From CAIYYX01 sp035530135 (GTDB lineage Bacteria > Pseudomonadota > Gammaproteobacteria > Burkholderiales > Rhodocyclaceae): a stretch of DNA of 64,000 nt. The notes under the pieces were generated by a model. It did not search any database and was not told the DNA's origin. It saw nothing but the letters and a program-made list of their open reading frames with translations. Below are positions 8,114 to 16,479 of this stretch, piece by piece. The position numbers and the translations under genes were made by a program. The stretch spans positions 33,846 to 97,845 of the forward strand of contig DATKVJ010000133.1 in NCBI GenBank assembly GCA_035530135.1, given 5' to 3'. Within the stretch, counting starts at the first letter, position 1, and every line of letters begins with the position of its first letter.

Positions 8114-8785
8114 CTAGATCGACTTGCACACCGTATACTGCTCGGATTCGTCTGCCACGTTGTAGCCGTCGGCATTGGACAGCGCGGTACTTCGGGTGAT
8201 GTTGACCGGGCAGCCCCGGGCCACCGCACTCTTGTGCTGGCTGTAGGCGCGCAGGGAGCCCGTTCCCGGGCGGCCGTCATCGACCCGGATGTCGAGTGCC
8301 TCGGCGATCTTGCCGCTGAGATTGGTCGAGCACAGAACCAGGCCGCCGATTTCGATCGCGGTCGCGGGGCCTGTTCCCGTCTGGACGCCGATGAGACCAC
8401 CCAGCGCGTTTTGGGGTTGCGCGCTGCTGGCCGGGTCTCCCGCCACCAGACCGGATAGGCGCAGATGCCGCCAGAAATTGGTCGACTCGCTGGCGCTACC
8501 CGGGTCGGCGCAGAACTCCCCGCCGACCGTTCCGCCCCGGTCTCCGCTGGGCACGTCGGCGCCCCAGCGCAACGATGCGCCGCTATCGTCGCCGGGCAGA
8601 CTGGCGTAACGATCCTGATAGGCATAGACGGCGGCGGCAGTGCCGCTCAAGTCATTGGCGAGACTCCTGATCCTGGCGCTGTTGATCAGCTCTTGACCCT
8701 TGAGCACGCCGCCCAGCAGCAAGCCGACGATGACCAGCACGATGGCGATTTCGACGAGGGTGAAACCCGGTTGTCTATGGGACAT
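8114..8785 (-). CDS. Type IV pilin-like (prepilin) protein
   Basis: 223 residues beginning MSHRQPG|FTLVEIAIVLVIVGLLLGGVLKG, a classic type III signal with prepilin cleavage after Gly and Glu at +5. The start is chosen at 8785 because GGAGG stands 6 nt upstream; four extra codons exist before it. The mature domain has a Cys pair region typical of minor pilins ('GEFCADPGSAS', 'LVLCSTNLSG', 'YTVCKSI'). It is the last gene of the minus-strand MSHA-like operon and the only one with a fully canonical FTLVE motif, so it could be the major or a minor pilin. It does not clearly match MshA. Confidence 0.75.
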   Translation of the reverse strand: MSHRQPGFTLVEIAIVLVIVGLLLGGVLKGQELINSARIRSLANDLSGTAAAVYAYQDRYASLPGDDSGASLRWGADVPSGDRGGTVGGEFCADPGSASESTNFWRHLRLSGLVAGDPASSAQPQNALGGLIGVQTGTGPATAIEIGGLVLCSTNLSGKIAEALDIRVDDGRPGTGSLRAYSQHKSAVARGCPVNITRSTALSNADGYNVADESEQYTVCKSI

Positions 8786-8865
8786 CTTGACCTCCATCCA
8801 TCAATGCATATGTCATGGAATGAGTGTCCAGGATTCGGGCGCCTCGGTCAAGACTTGCCCTGCGT

Positions 8866-9621
8866 TCAGGGCAGGCGGCCGGCGGCGACCATGCGGTTGT
8901 AGAGTATGTTCGGCGATAGCCAGACCAGCAGGTCGTCGAATTCGCCACCGGGGGCACCGGCCGGTGCCTCCTCGTGGGCGACGAAGACGCGGTCACCGTT
9001 TAGGTTGGCCGCCTCGTCGGCGCCCCGGCCGGCCGTCGCCGAATTCCGCCCGGTCGAGAAGACGACGGCGACGGCGGCCCTGCTCAAGGCGCTGCCCGCG
9101 GTGCAGTCGGCGTTGGCCGACCCCGGGCGGCTGATCGAGACGCTATCCCGGCAGATTTGCAGGTCGGCGGCGGGCGGTGATCCATTCTCGCGCCAGAATT
9201 TGGCGATGCCGTTGCTGGTCGTGAAGCTACCGGGAGCCGCGGCAGGTGCCGCGGTGACGGCGTAGCGCAGCCGATTGCCCCAGGCGTCCAGGACATAGCC
9301 CTGGTTGTCGCTCGGCGACAGTCCCAGGGTCACGCCGGGCAAGAAGCCGTCGGCCACCCCGCCGACACTCAAGGGGCAGGCGCCGACACCCGCTTCGGCG
9401 CCGCCGGCGCCAGCTGCGGCCGGACAGGGCAGCCGGCCATTGGCGACGGCGAAGCCCTGCAGGGCTTCGCGCGCCTGGTGCAGGCTGCTGCGCGTCTCTG
9501 CCGTCCGGCGCAAATCGATCTGGGTCGCCAGGGGCATCAGCATGCCGCCCGCGAGCAAGCCGACGACAACCAGCACGATCGCCAGCTCGGGCAGGGAGAA
9601 GCCTATGCTCTCGCCCCTCAT
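8866..9621 (-). CDS. Prepilin-type N-methylation protein (minor pilin)
   Basis: 251 residues starting MRGESIG|FSLPELAIVLVVVGLLAGGMLMP, a prepilin leader with cleavage after Gly and the +5 Glu retained. After the helix comes 'GFAVANGRLPCPAAAGAGGAEAG', a segment also seen in the next gene ('YLPCPESG'), so the two pilin-like proteins share a mature-domain motif. The ATG at 9621 overlaps the upstream stop by 4 bp (ATGA). It probably sits at the pilus tip or initiates assembly in the MSHA-like system. Confidence 0.72.
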   Translation of the reverse strand: MRGESIGFSLPELAIVLVVVGLLAGGMLMPLATQIDLRRTAETRSSLHQAREALQGFAVANGRLPCPAAAGAGGAEAGVGACPLSVGGVADGFLPGVTLGLSPSDNQGYVLDAWGNRLRYAVTAAPAAAPGSFTTSNGIAKFWRENGSPPAADLQICRDSVSISRPGSANADCTAGSALSRAAVAVVFSTGRNSATAGRGADEAANLNGDRVFVAHEEAPAGAPGGEFDDLLVWLSPNILYNRMVAAGRLP

Positions 9622-11009
9622 GGGCACGGCGCGACCCTCAAACCGGTATCGATGCAGTAGAGCCGGTCATTGAAACTGGCGGAGGCCGGCCCGCTCCGAT
9701 AGTCGGCATCGCCCCCGGCATCGGGATGGCTGGCGCTGTTGCGGTCTTCGAGGTAATTGGCGATCCGGGCCTTGTCTGCGGGAGACTTGCGGCGCTGGCC
9801 GGCGAGTCTGTCGTTCGCGAACATGACGATGGCGGCGTAGGCGCCGGAACCGTCGGTACTCAGGCATGGAGGGCACGCGCCGGGCGGCGCCGCGGCCGGA
9901 GCGAAGCCGCCGGCGGTGGCGTAGAAGAGCTGGTCCTTCCAGTTCTTGTACCACTCGTCATCCTTGGCCGTCCAGACCTCCGGGCAAGCGCGGTCGAGGT
10001 TGTCCGAGCCCATAGCGTTGTCGGTCGCGCTCCGCGAATGCTTGAGACGAAACGGCAGCCGTCCCGAGAGGGCGCCGACCTGGTCCTCGTAGCTGGTGTT
10101 GGCAGAATAGTCGGCGAGCGCCAGCGGCGCCGCCCAGGGCAGACGCCGGTCGTCCGGCCCGGCAGCGTTTCTTGCGCCATAGGCGGCGATGCACTGCGTC
10201 ATGCCCCGGGTCAAACCGTCGAGCGCCGCCTGAAAGTCGGCGCGTTTCTTGATCGCGGCGAAGATGTCGTGCGGAGTGACGACGATCAAGCGGTCATTGA
10301 CGCCGTTGCCGGCGCCGCCGGCAATGAAGGTCGACACCGCGCCGGCGCCATGCGCGGGCGCCGAATTGTCGGCGCCGCCGTAGGCCTCGAGATAATTGGC
10401 CGGCTTGTGATTGCCGCCGCAGATGGCGATGTCAGCAGCCGGGCTGCGGTCTTGTACTCCCGTGGCGGGGCCAGGCGCGAAAATGACCGCGGCGGCACGC
10501 TCTTCGGCCTCGGCGCCGGCGATCATCGAGCGGCCATCGGCGCCTTGCACCGCCAGTTGGCCGTCGGTATCCCAGTTCATCACGTCGGTGCCGGGATTGT
10601 TCTTGTAGCTGCCCGACACGGCGTACCAGAGGCACTCGCGGGAGCCGTCCTTCAGCGCTTCCAGGCCCAGGGTCCGCCACGGCAAGCGTCCGATGGCGCT
10701 GTCGTTCTTCGTGCCGCAGGACGGGTCGGCGCTGCCTTCGGGCGCGGCCGAGTTCCCCGATTCCGGACAGGGGAGATAGCCCGGCACCTTGTTCGGATGC
10801 GCATCGCCATAGGTGAGCGCATAGGCGATCAGCGCTTCCTTAGCTTGGGCCAGGGCGGCGTCGCTGATTTCGTCGCGCCTCGACTTTATCCGGGCGGGGG
10901 TCAGCTGCCCGACGAACAGCGTCAGGGCCGCCAGCACCAGCAAGGCGAGCAGCATCAGTAATGCCAGTCCCTGCTGCCGGAGGCTCGCGGTGCAGCGTAG
11001 CGCGTTCAT
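9618..11009 (-). CDS. Large pilin-like protein, GspK/PilX/MshP-like
   Basis: 463 residues from the ATG at 11009, which overlaps the upstream stop as ATGA. The frame stays open for 67 more codons upstream, but those are an Arg/Pro-rich shadow of the neighbour. The N-terminus is MNALRCTASLRQQG|LALLMLLALLVLAALTLFVGQ, a prepilin-like helix without Glu at +5, as in GspK- and PilX-type minor pilins that cap the fibre. 'NKVPGYLPCPESGNSA' follows the helix. The remainder is a large Cys-containing extracellular domain ('LECLWYAVSG', 'PPGACPPCLSTDGSG'). The specific role is inferred from position and the missing Glu5. Confidence 0.65.
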   Translation of the reverse strand: MNALRCTASLRQQGLALLMLLALLVLAALTLFVGQLTPARIKSRRDEISDAALAQAKEALIAYALTYGDAHPNKVPGYLPCPESGNSAAPEGSADPSCGTKNDSAIGRLPWRTLGLEALKDGSRECLWYAVSGSYKNNPGTDVMNWDTDGQLAVQGADGRSMIAGAEAEERAAAVIFAPGPATGVQDRSPAADIAICGGNHKPANYLEAYGGADNSAPAHGAGAVSTFIAGGAGNGVNDRLIVVTPHDIFAAIKKRADFQAALDGLTRGMTQCIAAYGARNAAGPDDRRLPWAAPLALADYSANTSYEDQVGALSGRLPFRLKHSRSATDNAMGSDNLDRACPEVWTAKDDEWYKNWKDQLFYATAGGFAPAAAPPGACPPCLSTDGSGAYAAIVMFANDRLAGQRRKSPADKARIANYLEDRNSASHPDAGGDADYRSGPASASFNDRLYCIDTGLRVAPCP

Positions 11010-11443
11010 CGTTTCCCGCCGCGGATGCGGATGCTGCCGCCGGCCAGGCCATCGTCCCGCTTCCGCGTGGCGCGGTTGACCGATTCGCCGACCCGCAGTC
11101 TCACCGGGGCGCCGCCCTGGATGCCGAGCGTGACGCGGGACGGATCCTGTGGTGAGGGGAAGATGCGGATGCCTGGAATCCCCCCGCGCTGCGCCACGCC
11201 GTTGATCCATATCACGGTTCTGCCATCGGAGCGGCGCACGACGCCGTCGATGACCAGCAGGGCGCTGTCCGTCGGCGGCTGCCGGTCGCCGTTGCGCTGC
11301 CTATCGAGCCTGCTGCGCTGTTCGGGGGTGAAGAACAGGCTGCCGAGACCGGCCGCCAGCGCCGGCCGGGTAGCGGACGTCAGCGCCAGGGCGACGGCAA
11401 GTGTCGCAAGGGCTGCCGCCGGCGCTGCAGGAGTCGCGCTCAT
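11006..11443 (-). CDS. MshK-like pilus biogenesis protein
   Basis: 145 residues with an N-terminal hydrophobic signal or anchor (ATLAVALALTSATRPALAAG). A small periplasmic domain follows, holding 'LLVIDGVVRRSDGRTVIWINGVAQRGG', the pattern of GspC-HR/PilP/MshK proteins ('...DGI.R...G....WING'). MshK-type proteins help connect the inner-membrane platform to the secretin. The start at 11443 gives an ATGA overlap with the MshJ-like gene. The sequence is short and divergent, so the assignment rests on the motif plus operon position. Confidence 0.55.
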   Translation of the reverse strand: MSATPAAPAAALATLAVALALTSATRPALAAGLGSLFFTPEQRSRLDRQRNGDRQPPTDSALLVIDGVVRRSDGRTVIWINGVAQRGGIPGIRIFPSPQDPSRVTLGIQGGAPVRLRVGESVNRATRKRDDGLAGGSIRIRGGKR

Positions 11444-12036
11444 TTCCCTTCGCCCAGGGTGATCCAGTCGATGCTGCACGTCGCTGCGAGCAGGGCCGCC
11501 GCCCCCTGCGGTTCGCCGCTATCCGGCAGCCGCTCCAGCCTGCAGCTGCGCAGGCGAGTGTAGGCGCTTGCTGTGGCGCGCAGGTCGGAGAGAAAGCCGA
11601 GCAGATCCTCCTCGTGCAGCAATTGCAGCTCTAGCGTCATCTTGCTGGACATCAGTTCGACTCCAGCATCGCCGCGTTCGATCGGCTGCTGCGGCGCCAG
11701 CTCGAAACGCAAGGCGAAGATTCCCCGCTGCGCCTTGATCCGATGGATCTGTTCGACCCATGAGAGCCGGTCCTCCTGGCCGAGGTAGCCGTGTTTCTTG
11801 AATTCGCGGTAGCGGGCGAGCGTTCGCCCGATTGCTTGTTCCTCGCCGTGCGTTCCCGACAGCCGGTGCTGCATTTCCTGACGCTGCGCCAGTGCCCGGC
11901 CGTGGCTCTGGCGCGCCGTCTGCACCAGCCCCAGTGAGACCAGCACCAAGCCCACGCCGCAGAGCGATAGCGTCAAGGCCAGAACGAGGCGCCCGCGGAT
12001 CAGCGCCAGGTCGCGGAATTCCAGGGGCAGTCTCAT
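11440..12036 (-). CDS. MshJ/PilO-like pilus assembly protein
   Basis: 198 residues from the ATG at 12036: a short cytoplasmic leader, one membrane helix (LVLALTLSLCGVGLVLVSLGLV, about 15–36), a charged coiled coil, and a ferredoxin-like periplasmic domain ending 'ATCSIDWITLGEGK'. This is the layout of PilO/GspM/MshJ platform proteins. It lies 7 bp after the PilN/GspL-like gene and overlaps the MshK-like gene by 4 bp. Sequence similarity is weak, as is usual for this family. Confidence 0.6.
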   Translation of the reverse strand: MRLPLEFRDLALIRGRLVLALTLSLCGVGLVLVSLGLVQTARQSHGRALAQRQEMQHRLSGTHGEEQAIGRTLARYREFKKHGYLGQEDRLSWVEQIHRIKAQRGIFALRFELAPQQPIERGDAGVELMSSKMTLELQLLHEEDLLGFLSDLRATASAYTRLRSCRLERLPDSGEPQGAAALLAATCSIDWITLGEGK

Positions 12037-12043
12037 GGCAGGG

Positions 12044-13552
12044 TCACCGTTGCGCCAAGAGGCGCAGCGAGAATTGCGGCGCATCCTGGCGCAAACCCGG
12101 GTTCGAATCCGGCTCGCTGCCGCCCTTCAGCGAATGGCTAGAACCGATTTCCAAGGGCAACGCCAAGCTGCTCACCGCCACGGCCTGGTCCAGGCGCAGC
12201 ACAGCGCTGAAGCGGCCGATGGCGTCGAGCTGGGCGCGCGGGTCGCTCGCCAGTTCCGCAGGCAGCCGGGCGACCATTTCGGTGATGACGCCTCCCGGCT
12301 TGCCCTCGGCGGCGCTGTCATTCACGCTCCAGTCGATGCGCTCTATGCTGACGCCGGGAACAGCCTCCAGGGCGCGGCTGATCCGCTGGAACATCGGCTC
12401 TAGCGTTGCAGCCTGCCGGTCCAGCCGATCAAGGCGCTCGACCACCGCGCGCTGCCTGCCGTCGTCGATCGGCAGCGACGGCGAGCGCTGGCGGGCTGCT
12501 GCAAAGCGCTGCCCGTCGCTTGCCGCCAGGGCGCGAAGCTGCCCGATTTCCTCGTCGAGCCTCCGGTATTCGAATAATTGCACGCCGGCGACGAGCACGC
12601 TCCCGATCAGGATCGCGGCGCTCAAACCGGTGAGCGCGAGGCTGAGCCGCCACAGCTGGTAGGAGCGGCGCAATGGGGCGGGGGCGAACTGGGCGCGCGG
12701 CGGCCTGCGGATCATCGAGTGCAGAAACATGGCTTCGCTGCACGAATCCTGCGGCGGGGTTTTGAGCCCGCGCTTCTTGGCTGCGGCGCACAGGTCGGCG
12801 AAAATGTAGCGGATCTCGCCGGTGTCAATGCAGCGGCCGCGATATTCCGCCAGTTGCCGCGGATGGATCAGCACCACGGTGGTGAGCACCTCGCCCGGAT
12901 CGATGATGCGCTGGGCGATCAGGTATTGATATATCTTGGCCGACTCCGCTGCGGCGACAGCCGCGGCCTCCTGCGGGCTGCCGGTGCTCAGGCGCGTCAA
13001 GCGCGACAAGCGCGGCTGGCCGTTCCCGAACACGATCTGGTGCATGCCGGCGCTGCTCAGGGTCAGCAATTGGAACAGCGGCACCGCGCCGGCGGTTTCG
13101 GCGCCGATGCTGCCGGCCAGCAAGGGCGGGGTATAGAGCCCGGCGAGGCGAATCCTGGCTGCAGCGAGCTGCTGGAGCCAGGGTTCGAGCTGCTGATCGC
13201 CGGCCAGGGCGGCAAACAGGAGGCGCTCGTAGCCCCGCCCGCCTCTCTCCCGTCCCAGCGGGAGGACGAAGTTCAACCGCGCCCCGTAGAAGTGCTGGCC
13301 GAGCTTGCGCGCGAGCAGGGCGGTTCTGTCCTGCCCCCTGACGCGGGGGATGGCCTCGAGTTGGTAGTTGTCCTCGGCTTGCAGGGCGAGCAGGCGGAAA
13401 GTGCTGTCGCGGTGCTGCTCCAGGTATCGGGCGAAACCCTCCCGCCCGTTGGCATCGCCGGCGAACTTCGCTTCGAGCGCGATCCGGCCGGCACGCCAAA
13501 GGTATGCGCTCAGACGGTCGGTGGCGAGGAGCAGCAGGCGCTGTGGCGTCAT
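12044..13552 (-). CDS. MshI/PilM–PilN or GspL-like platform protein
   Basis: 502 residues. The N-terminal ~280 residues look like the cytoplasmic ASKHA-type domain of PilM/GspL ('MTPQRLLLLATDRLSAYLWRAG' start). One membrane helix follows at about 305–330 ('LSLALTGLSAAILIGSVLVAGVQLF'), then a coiled coil and a PilN-like periplasmic domain. In MSHA systems MshI (PilM-like) and a PilN-like protein do this job, and here they appear as one chain, as in GspL. It should dock the MshE ATPase to the inner-membrane platform. The family label is inferred from topology and gene order. Confidence 0.6.
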   Translation of the reverse strand: MTPQRLLLLATDRLSAYLWRAGRIALEAKFAGDANGREGFARYLEQHRDSTFRLLALQAEDNYQLEAIPRVRGQDRTALLARKLGQHFYGARLNFVLPLGRERGGRGYERLLFAALAGDQQLEPWLQQLAAARIRLAGLYTPPLLAGSIGAETAGAVPLFQLLTLSSAGMHQIVFGNGQPRLSRLTRLSTGSPQEAAAVAAAESAKIYQYLIAQRIIDPGEVLTTVVLIHPRQLAEYRGRCIDTGEIRYIFADLCAAAKKRGLKTPPQDSCSEAMFLHSMIRRPPRAQFAPAPLRRSYQLWRLSLALTGLSAAILIGSVLVAGVQLFEYRRLDEEIGQLRALAASDGQRFAAARQRSPSLPIDDGRQRAVVERLDRLDRQAATLEPMFQRISRALEAVPGVSIERIDWSVNDSAAEGKPGGVITEMVARLPAELASDPRAQLDAIGRFSAVLRLDQAVAVSSLALPLEIGSSHSLKGGSEPDSNPGLRQDAPQFSLRLLAQR

Positions 13553-13558
13553 GAGTCC

Positions 13559-14758
13559 TCAGATCCCGATCCCGGTGACGATGTCGTAAATCGGCCCGAG
13601 CGCGGCGAGCATTACCCAGCCCAGGATCAGGCCGACCACCAGGGTCAGCAACGGTTCGATCAGCGCCTGCAGGCGTTCGATGGCTTCGCGGACATCGCGG
13701 TTGTAAAAGTAGCTGACGTTCAACAGCGCCGTATCCAGGCCGCCGGTGCCTTCGCCGACGCGCAGCATGCGGAGCACCAGGGGTGGGAACAGGCCGACGT
13801 TCTGGAATGCCGCGGTGAGACTCTGACCTTCGGCGATCATCCGGCCGGCGCGTACCAGACCATCCTTGATGACGACGTTGCCGACCAGGTTCTCGCTGGC
13901 ACGGATGGCGTCGATGATCGGGATTCCTGACGAATACATCATGGCGAAGATGCCGGCAAAGCGCGACAGCATGATCTTGCGCAGGACGTTGCCGGTCAGC
14001 GGCAGGCCGAGCTTCAGGCGATCGAAGCGGAAGCGAATCGCCGGACTTGCGCGTAACGCAAGCCTGAGGCCGGCGATCATCAGGAATGGGACGAACAGCA
14101 GCGAGTAGCCGTAGTGGGCGAGGAAACCTGAGGTGGCGAGCAAGGCCTGGGTCGGCAAAGGCAGGGGCTGCCCCAGGCCCTTGATGAAGATCGCCAGCTT
14201 GGGCACCAGATAGATCATCACGAAGCCCGTCACGGCCAGGGTCATCGCGCCCAGCAGGGCCGGGTAGGTGACGAGCTTCCTGCTCTGCGCCGCCAGTTCG
14301 TCCTGCCATTTCAGCGATTCGGCCAGGCCCCGCAGCACGTCGGGCAGCATGCCGGTTTCCTCGCCGGCGCTCACCAGGCTGGTGAATACGCCGTCGAAAA
14401 TGCGCCGGTGCGCCGCCATCGCCTGCGACAGCGTCCTGCCGCCCGCGATGCTCTCGATGAGGCTGGCGACGACCTCGCGGAAACGACGGTTGGCGGCGCT
14501 ATCGCGCAAGTCGGTGAGGCCCTCGATGATCGGAACCCCAGCGCGCGTCAACTGCTCCAGATGAAAGCAGAAGTTGATCAGCTCGCGGCGGCTGACCGTT
14601 CGCCCGCGGCGTCTGGCGCCCCTGACCGGCGCGCCGTTGATGAACTCCAGCCCCATGTGTTTGAGGCGCAGTTCCAGGTCGGCCAGGTTGATCGCGTCGG
14701 TCCGTCCGGACACCCGGCGCCCGTCCGCATCGATCGCCCGGTAGCCAAATTGCGGCAT
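13559..14758 (-). CDS. mshG: Type II secretion/MSHA platform protein (GspF/MshG family)
   Basis: 399 residues with the duplicated GspF fold: 'MPQFGYRAIDADGRRVSG' at the N-terminus, 'FCFHLEQLTRAGVPIIEGL' in repeat 1, 'FAMMYSSGIPIIDAI' in repeat 2, and 'VGEGTGGLDTALLNVSYFYNRDVREAIERLQALIEPLLTLVVGLILGWVMLA' at the end. There are three transmembrane segments. It is the polytopic inner-membrane core on which pilins are assembled. The ATG at 14758 shares its A with the mshE stop (TGATG); the GTG three bases earlier is less likely. Confidence 0.85.
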   Translation of the reverse strand: MPQFGYRAIDADGRRVSGRTDAINLADLELRLKHMGLEFINGAPVRGARRRGRTVSRRELINFCFHLEQLTRAGVPIIEGLTDLRDSAANRRFREVVASLIESIAGGRTLSQAMAAHRRIFDGVFTSLVSAGEETGMLPDVLRGLAESLKWQDELAAQSRKLVTYPALLGAMTLAVTGFVMIYLVPKLAIFIKGLGQPLPLPTQALLATSGFLAHYGYSLLFVPFLMIAGLRLALRASPAIRFRFDRLKLGLPLTGNVLRKIMLSRFAGIFAMMYSSGIPIIDAIRASENLVGNVVIKDGLVRAGRMIAEGQSLTAAFQNVGLFPPLVLRMLRVGEGTGGLDTALLNVSYFYNRDVREAIERLQALIEPLLTLVVGLILGWVMLAALGPIYDIVTGIGI

Positions 14759-16479
14759 CACCTGCGCTCCGTCAGATCGAGCACGCGCGCCACTTCCGCC
14801 AGCGACGTCGAGCCGTCCAGGACGCGCCGCAACCCGTCATCGGCGAGGGGGCGAAAACCCTTGCCCAGGGCGGCGTTGCGGATTTCGCGGCGGGTGGCGT
14901 GGCGCGCCACCAGCTCGTCGAGGTCGCCGTCCATGCGCAGCAGTTCCATGATCGGGAGGCGGCCGCGATAGCCTCGGAAGTCGCAGGCGGCGCAGCCCAC
15001 AGCACGATAGAGCAGCGGCGCCACCCGCTCCAGGCCGAACAGGTGTTGTTCCTTCGCTTCGGCCCGGTACGGGCTGCGACAATGCGGACACAGACGACGC
15101 ACCAAGCGCTGGGCGATGACACCGATGATGTTGCCGGCCATAATGTCGGGCGCGATGCCGATGTCGATCAGCCTGGGGACGACGCCGATGGCCGAGTTGG
15201 TGTGCAGCGTGGAATACACCTGGTGGCCGGTCATCGCCGCGCGGAAGGCCATCTCCGCGGTGTGCACGTCGCGGATTTCGCCGACCAGGATGACGTCGGG
15301 ATCCTGGCGCATCATCGAGCGGATGCCGTTGGCGAAGTCGAGCTTTGCGGTCTCCGCGACCGAAGTCTGGCGGATCATGGGCATCGGGTACTCGACCGGA
15401 TCCTCGAGGGTCATCACGTTGATGGCCTCGCAGTTGATGTGGCCGAGTATCGAATAGAGGGTGGTGGTCTTGCCGCTGCCGGTGGGGCCCGTGACCAGAA
15501 CGATGCCCTCGGGACGGGCGATCATCGTGAGCAGCAGTTCCAGCTGCGCGTCGTCCAGGCCCAGTTGGTCCAGCACCAGCAGGGTCCTGTGCCGATCGAG
15601 GATGCGCAGCACCAGGTTCTCGCCGTGTAGGGTCGGTTGCGCGGCGGCCCGGAAATCGACCGGGCGGCCGTCGATGTGGGTAGACATGCGGCCGTCCTGG
15701 GGTGCCCGCGTCTCGGCGATGTTCATGCCGCACAGCACCTTGATGCGCACCGCCATGGCCGCCCAGTAAGATTTGTGCAGGGCGCGGATCTGGCGCAGGA
15801 TGCCGTCGATCCGATAGCGGATGCGCAGAAAGCTCGCTTCGGGTTCGAAGTGGATGTCGGAGGCGCCGCGCTTGACGGCGTCGGTGAGCAGCGCGTCCAC
15901 CAGGCGCACCACCGGCTGGCTGTATTGGTCGGGAGAGGCGGCGAGACTCCGGTAGTCGATCTCGCCGGTCTCAATTTCGTGCAGGATGCCGTCGATCGAC
16001 AACTCGTGGCCGTAATGCTGGTCGATGGCGCGGGCGATCTCCGACTCGCCCGCGAGCAGCGTCTCGACCTCGAGTCCCTGCGGCGTCAGGGCGCGCAACA
16101 GGTCGAGGGCGATCAGGTTCTTGCTGTCCGCGATGGCGACGGTGAGTCGCCCCTCTCCCGCGTCGTAGGCGAGAGGCAGCAGATGGTGGCGCTGGGCCAG
16201 CTGTTGCGGCACCAGGCGCAGCGCAGCGGGGTCGATGATGGCGTGGGCGAGGTCGATACTTTTCTCGCCCAGCGTCTCGGAGAGGGCTTCGCGCAGCGTC
16301 GCCTCGCTGACGAAGCCCAGACCGACCAGGAGCTTGCCGATCGGCTGAGCCGATTTTGCCTGTTCCAGGCGGGCGATGCGCAATTGGTCCTCGCTGACCA
16401 CCCCCTGGGCGAGCAGCAACTGATCGACGCTCTGGCGCTGCGCCGGGGGCGGTTTCACGCCGGCACCGCGGGCCGTCAT
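14758..16479 (-). CDS. mshE: Pilus assembly/secretion ATPase MshE (GspE/PilB family)
   Basis: 573 residues: an MshEN-type N-domain (about 15–150), then the GspE motor with Walker A 'GPTGSGKTT', Asp box, Walker B 'QDPDVILVGEIRD', His box 'HQVYSTLHTN', and a tetracysteine zinc module 'CPHC...CAAC' near the C-terminus. It drives assembly of the pilus or pseudopilus. The MshEN domain binds cyclic di-GMP in Vibrio MshE; whether the binding motif is intact was not established here. ATGA overlap with the secretin gene upstream and TGATG with mshG downstream. Confidence 0.88.
   Translation of the reverse strand: MTARGAGVKPPPAQRQSVDQLLLAQGVVSEDQLRIARLEQAKSAQPIGKLLVGLGFVSEATLREALSETLGEKSIDLAHAIIDPAALRLVPQQLAQRHHLLPLAYDAGEGRLTVAIADSKNLIALDLLRALTPQGLEVETLLAGESEIARAIDQHYGHELSIDGILHEIETGEIDYRSLAASPDQYSQPVVRLVDALLTDAVKRGASDIHFEPEASFLRIRYRIDGILRQIRALHKSYWAAMAVRIKVLCGMNIAETRAPQDGRMSTHIDGRPVDFRAAAQPTLHGENLVLRILDRHRTLLVLDQLGLDDAQLELLLTMIARPEGIVLVTGPTGSGKTTTLYSILGHINCEAINVMTLEDPVEYPMPMIRQTSVAETAKLDFANGIRSMMRQDPDVILVGEIRDVHTAEMAFRAAMTGHQVYSTLHTNSAIGVVPRLIDIGIAPDIMAGNIIGVIAQRLVRRLCPHCRSPYRAEAKEQHLFGLERVAPLLYRAVGCAACDFRGYRGRLPIMELLRMDGDLDELVARHATRREIRNAALGKGFRPLADDGLRRVLDGSTSLAEVARVLDLTERR

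Noticed and set aside
11010..11210. 67-codon N-terminal extension of the large pilin-like gene
   Set aside because: It overlaps the MshK-like gene, is Arg/Pro-rich out-of-frame sequence, and would place the prepilin helix internally. The ATG at 11009 with an ATGA overlap is better.
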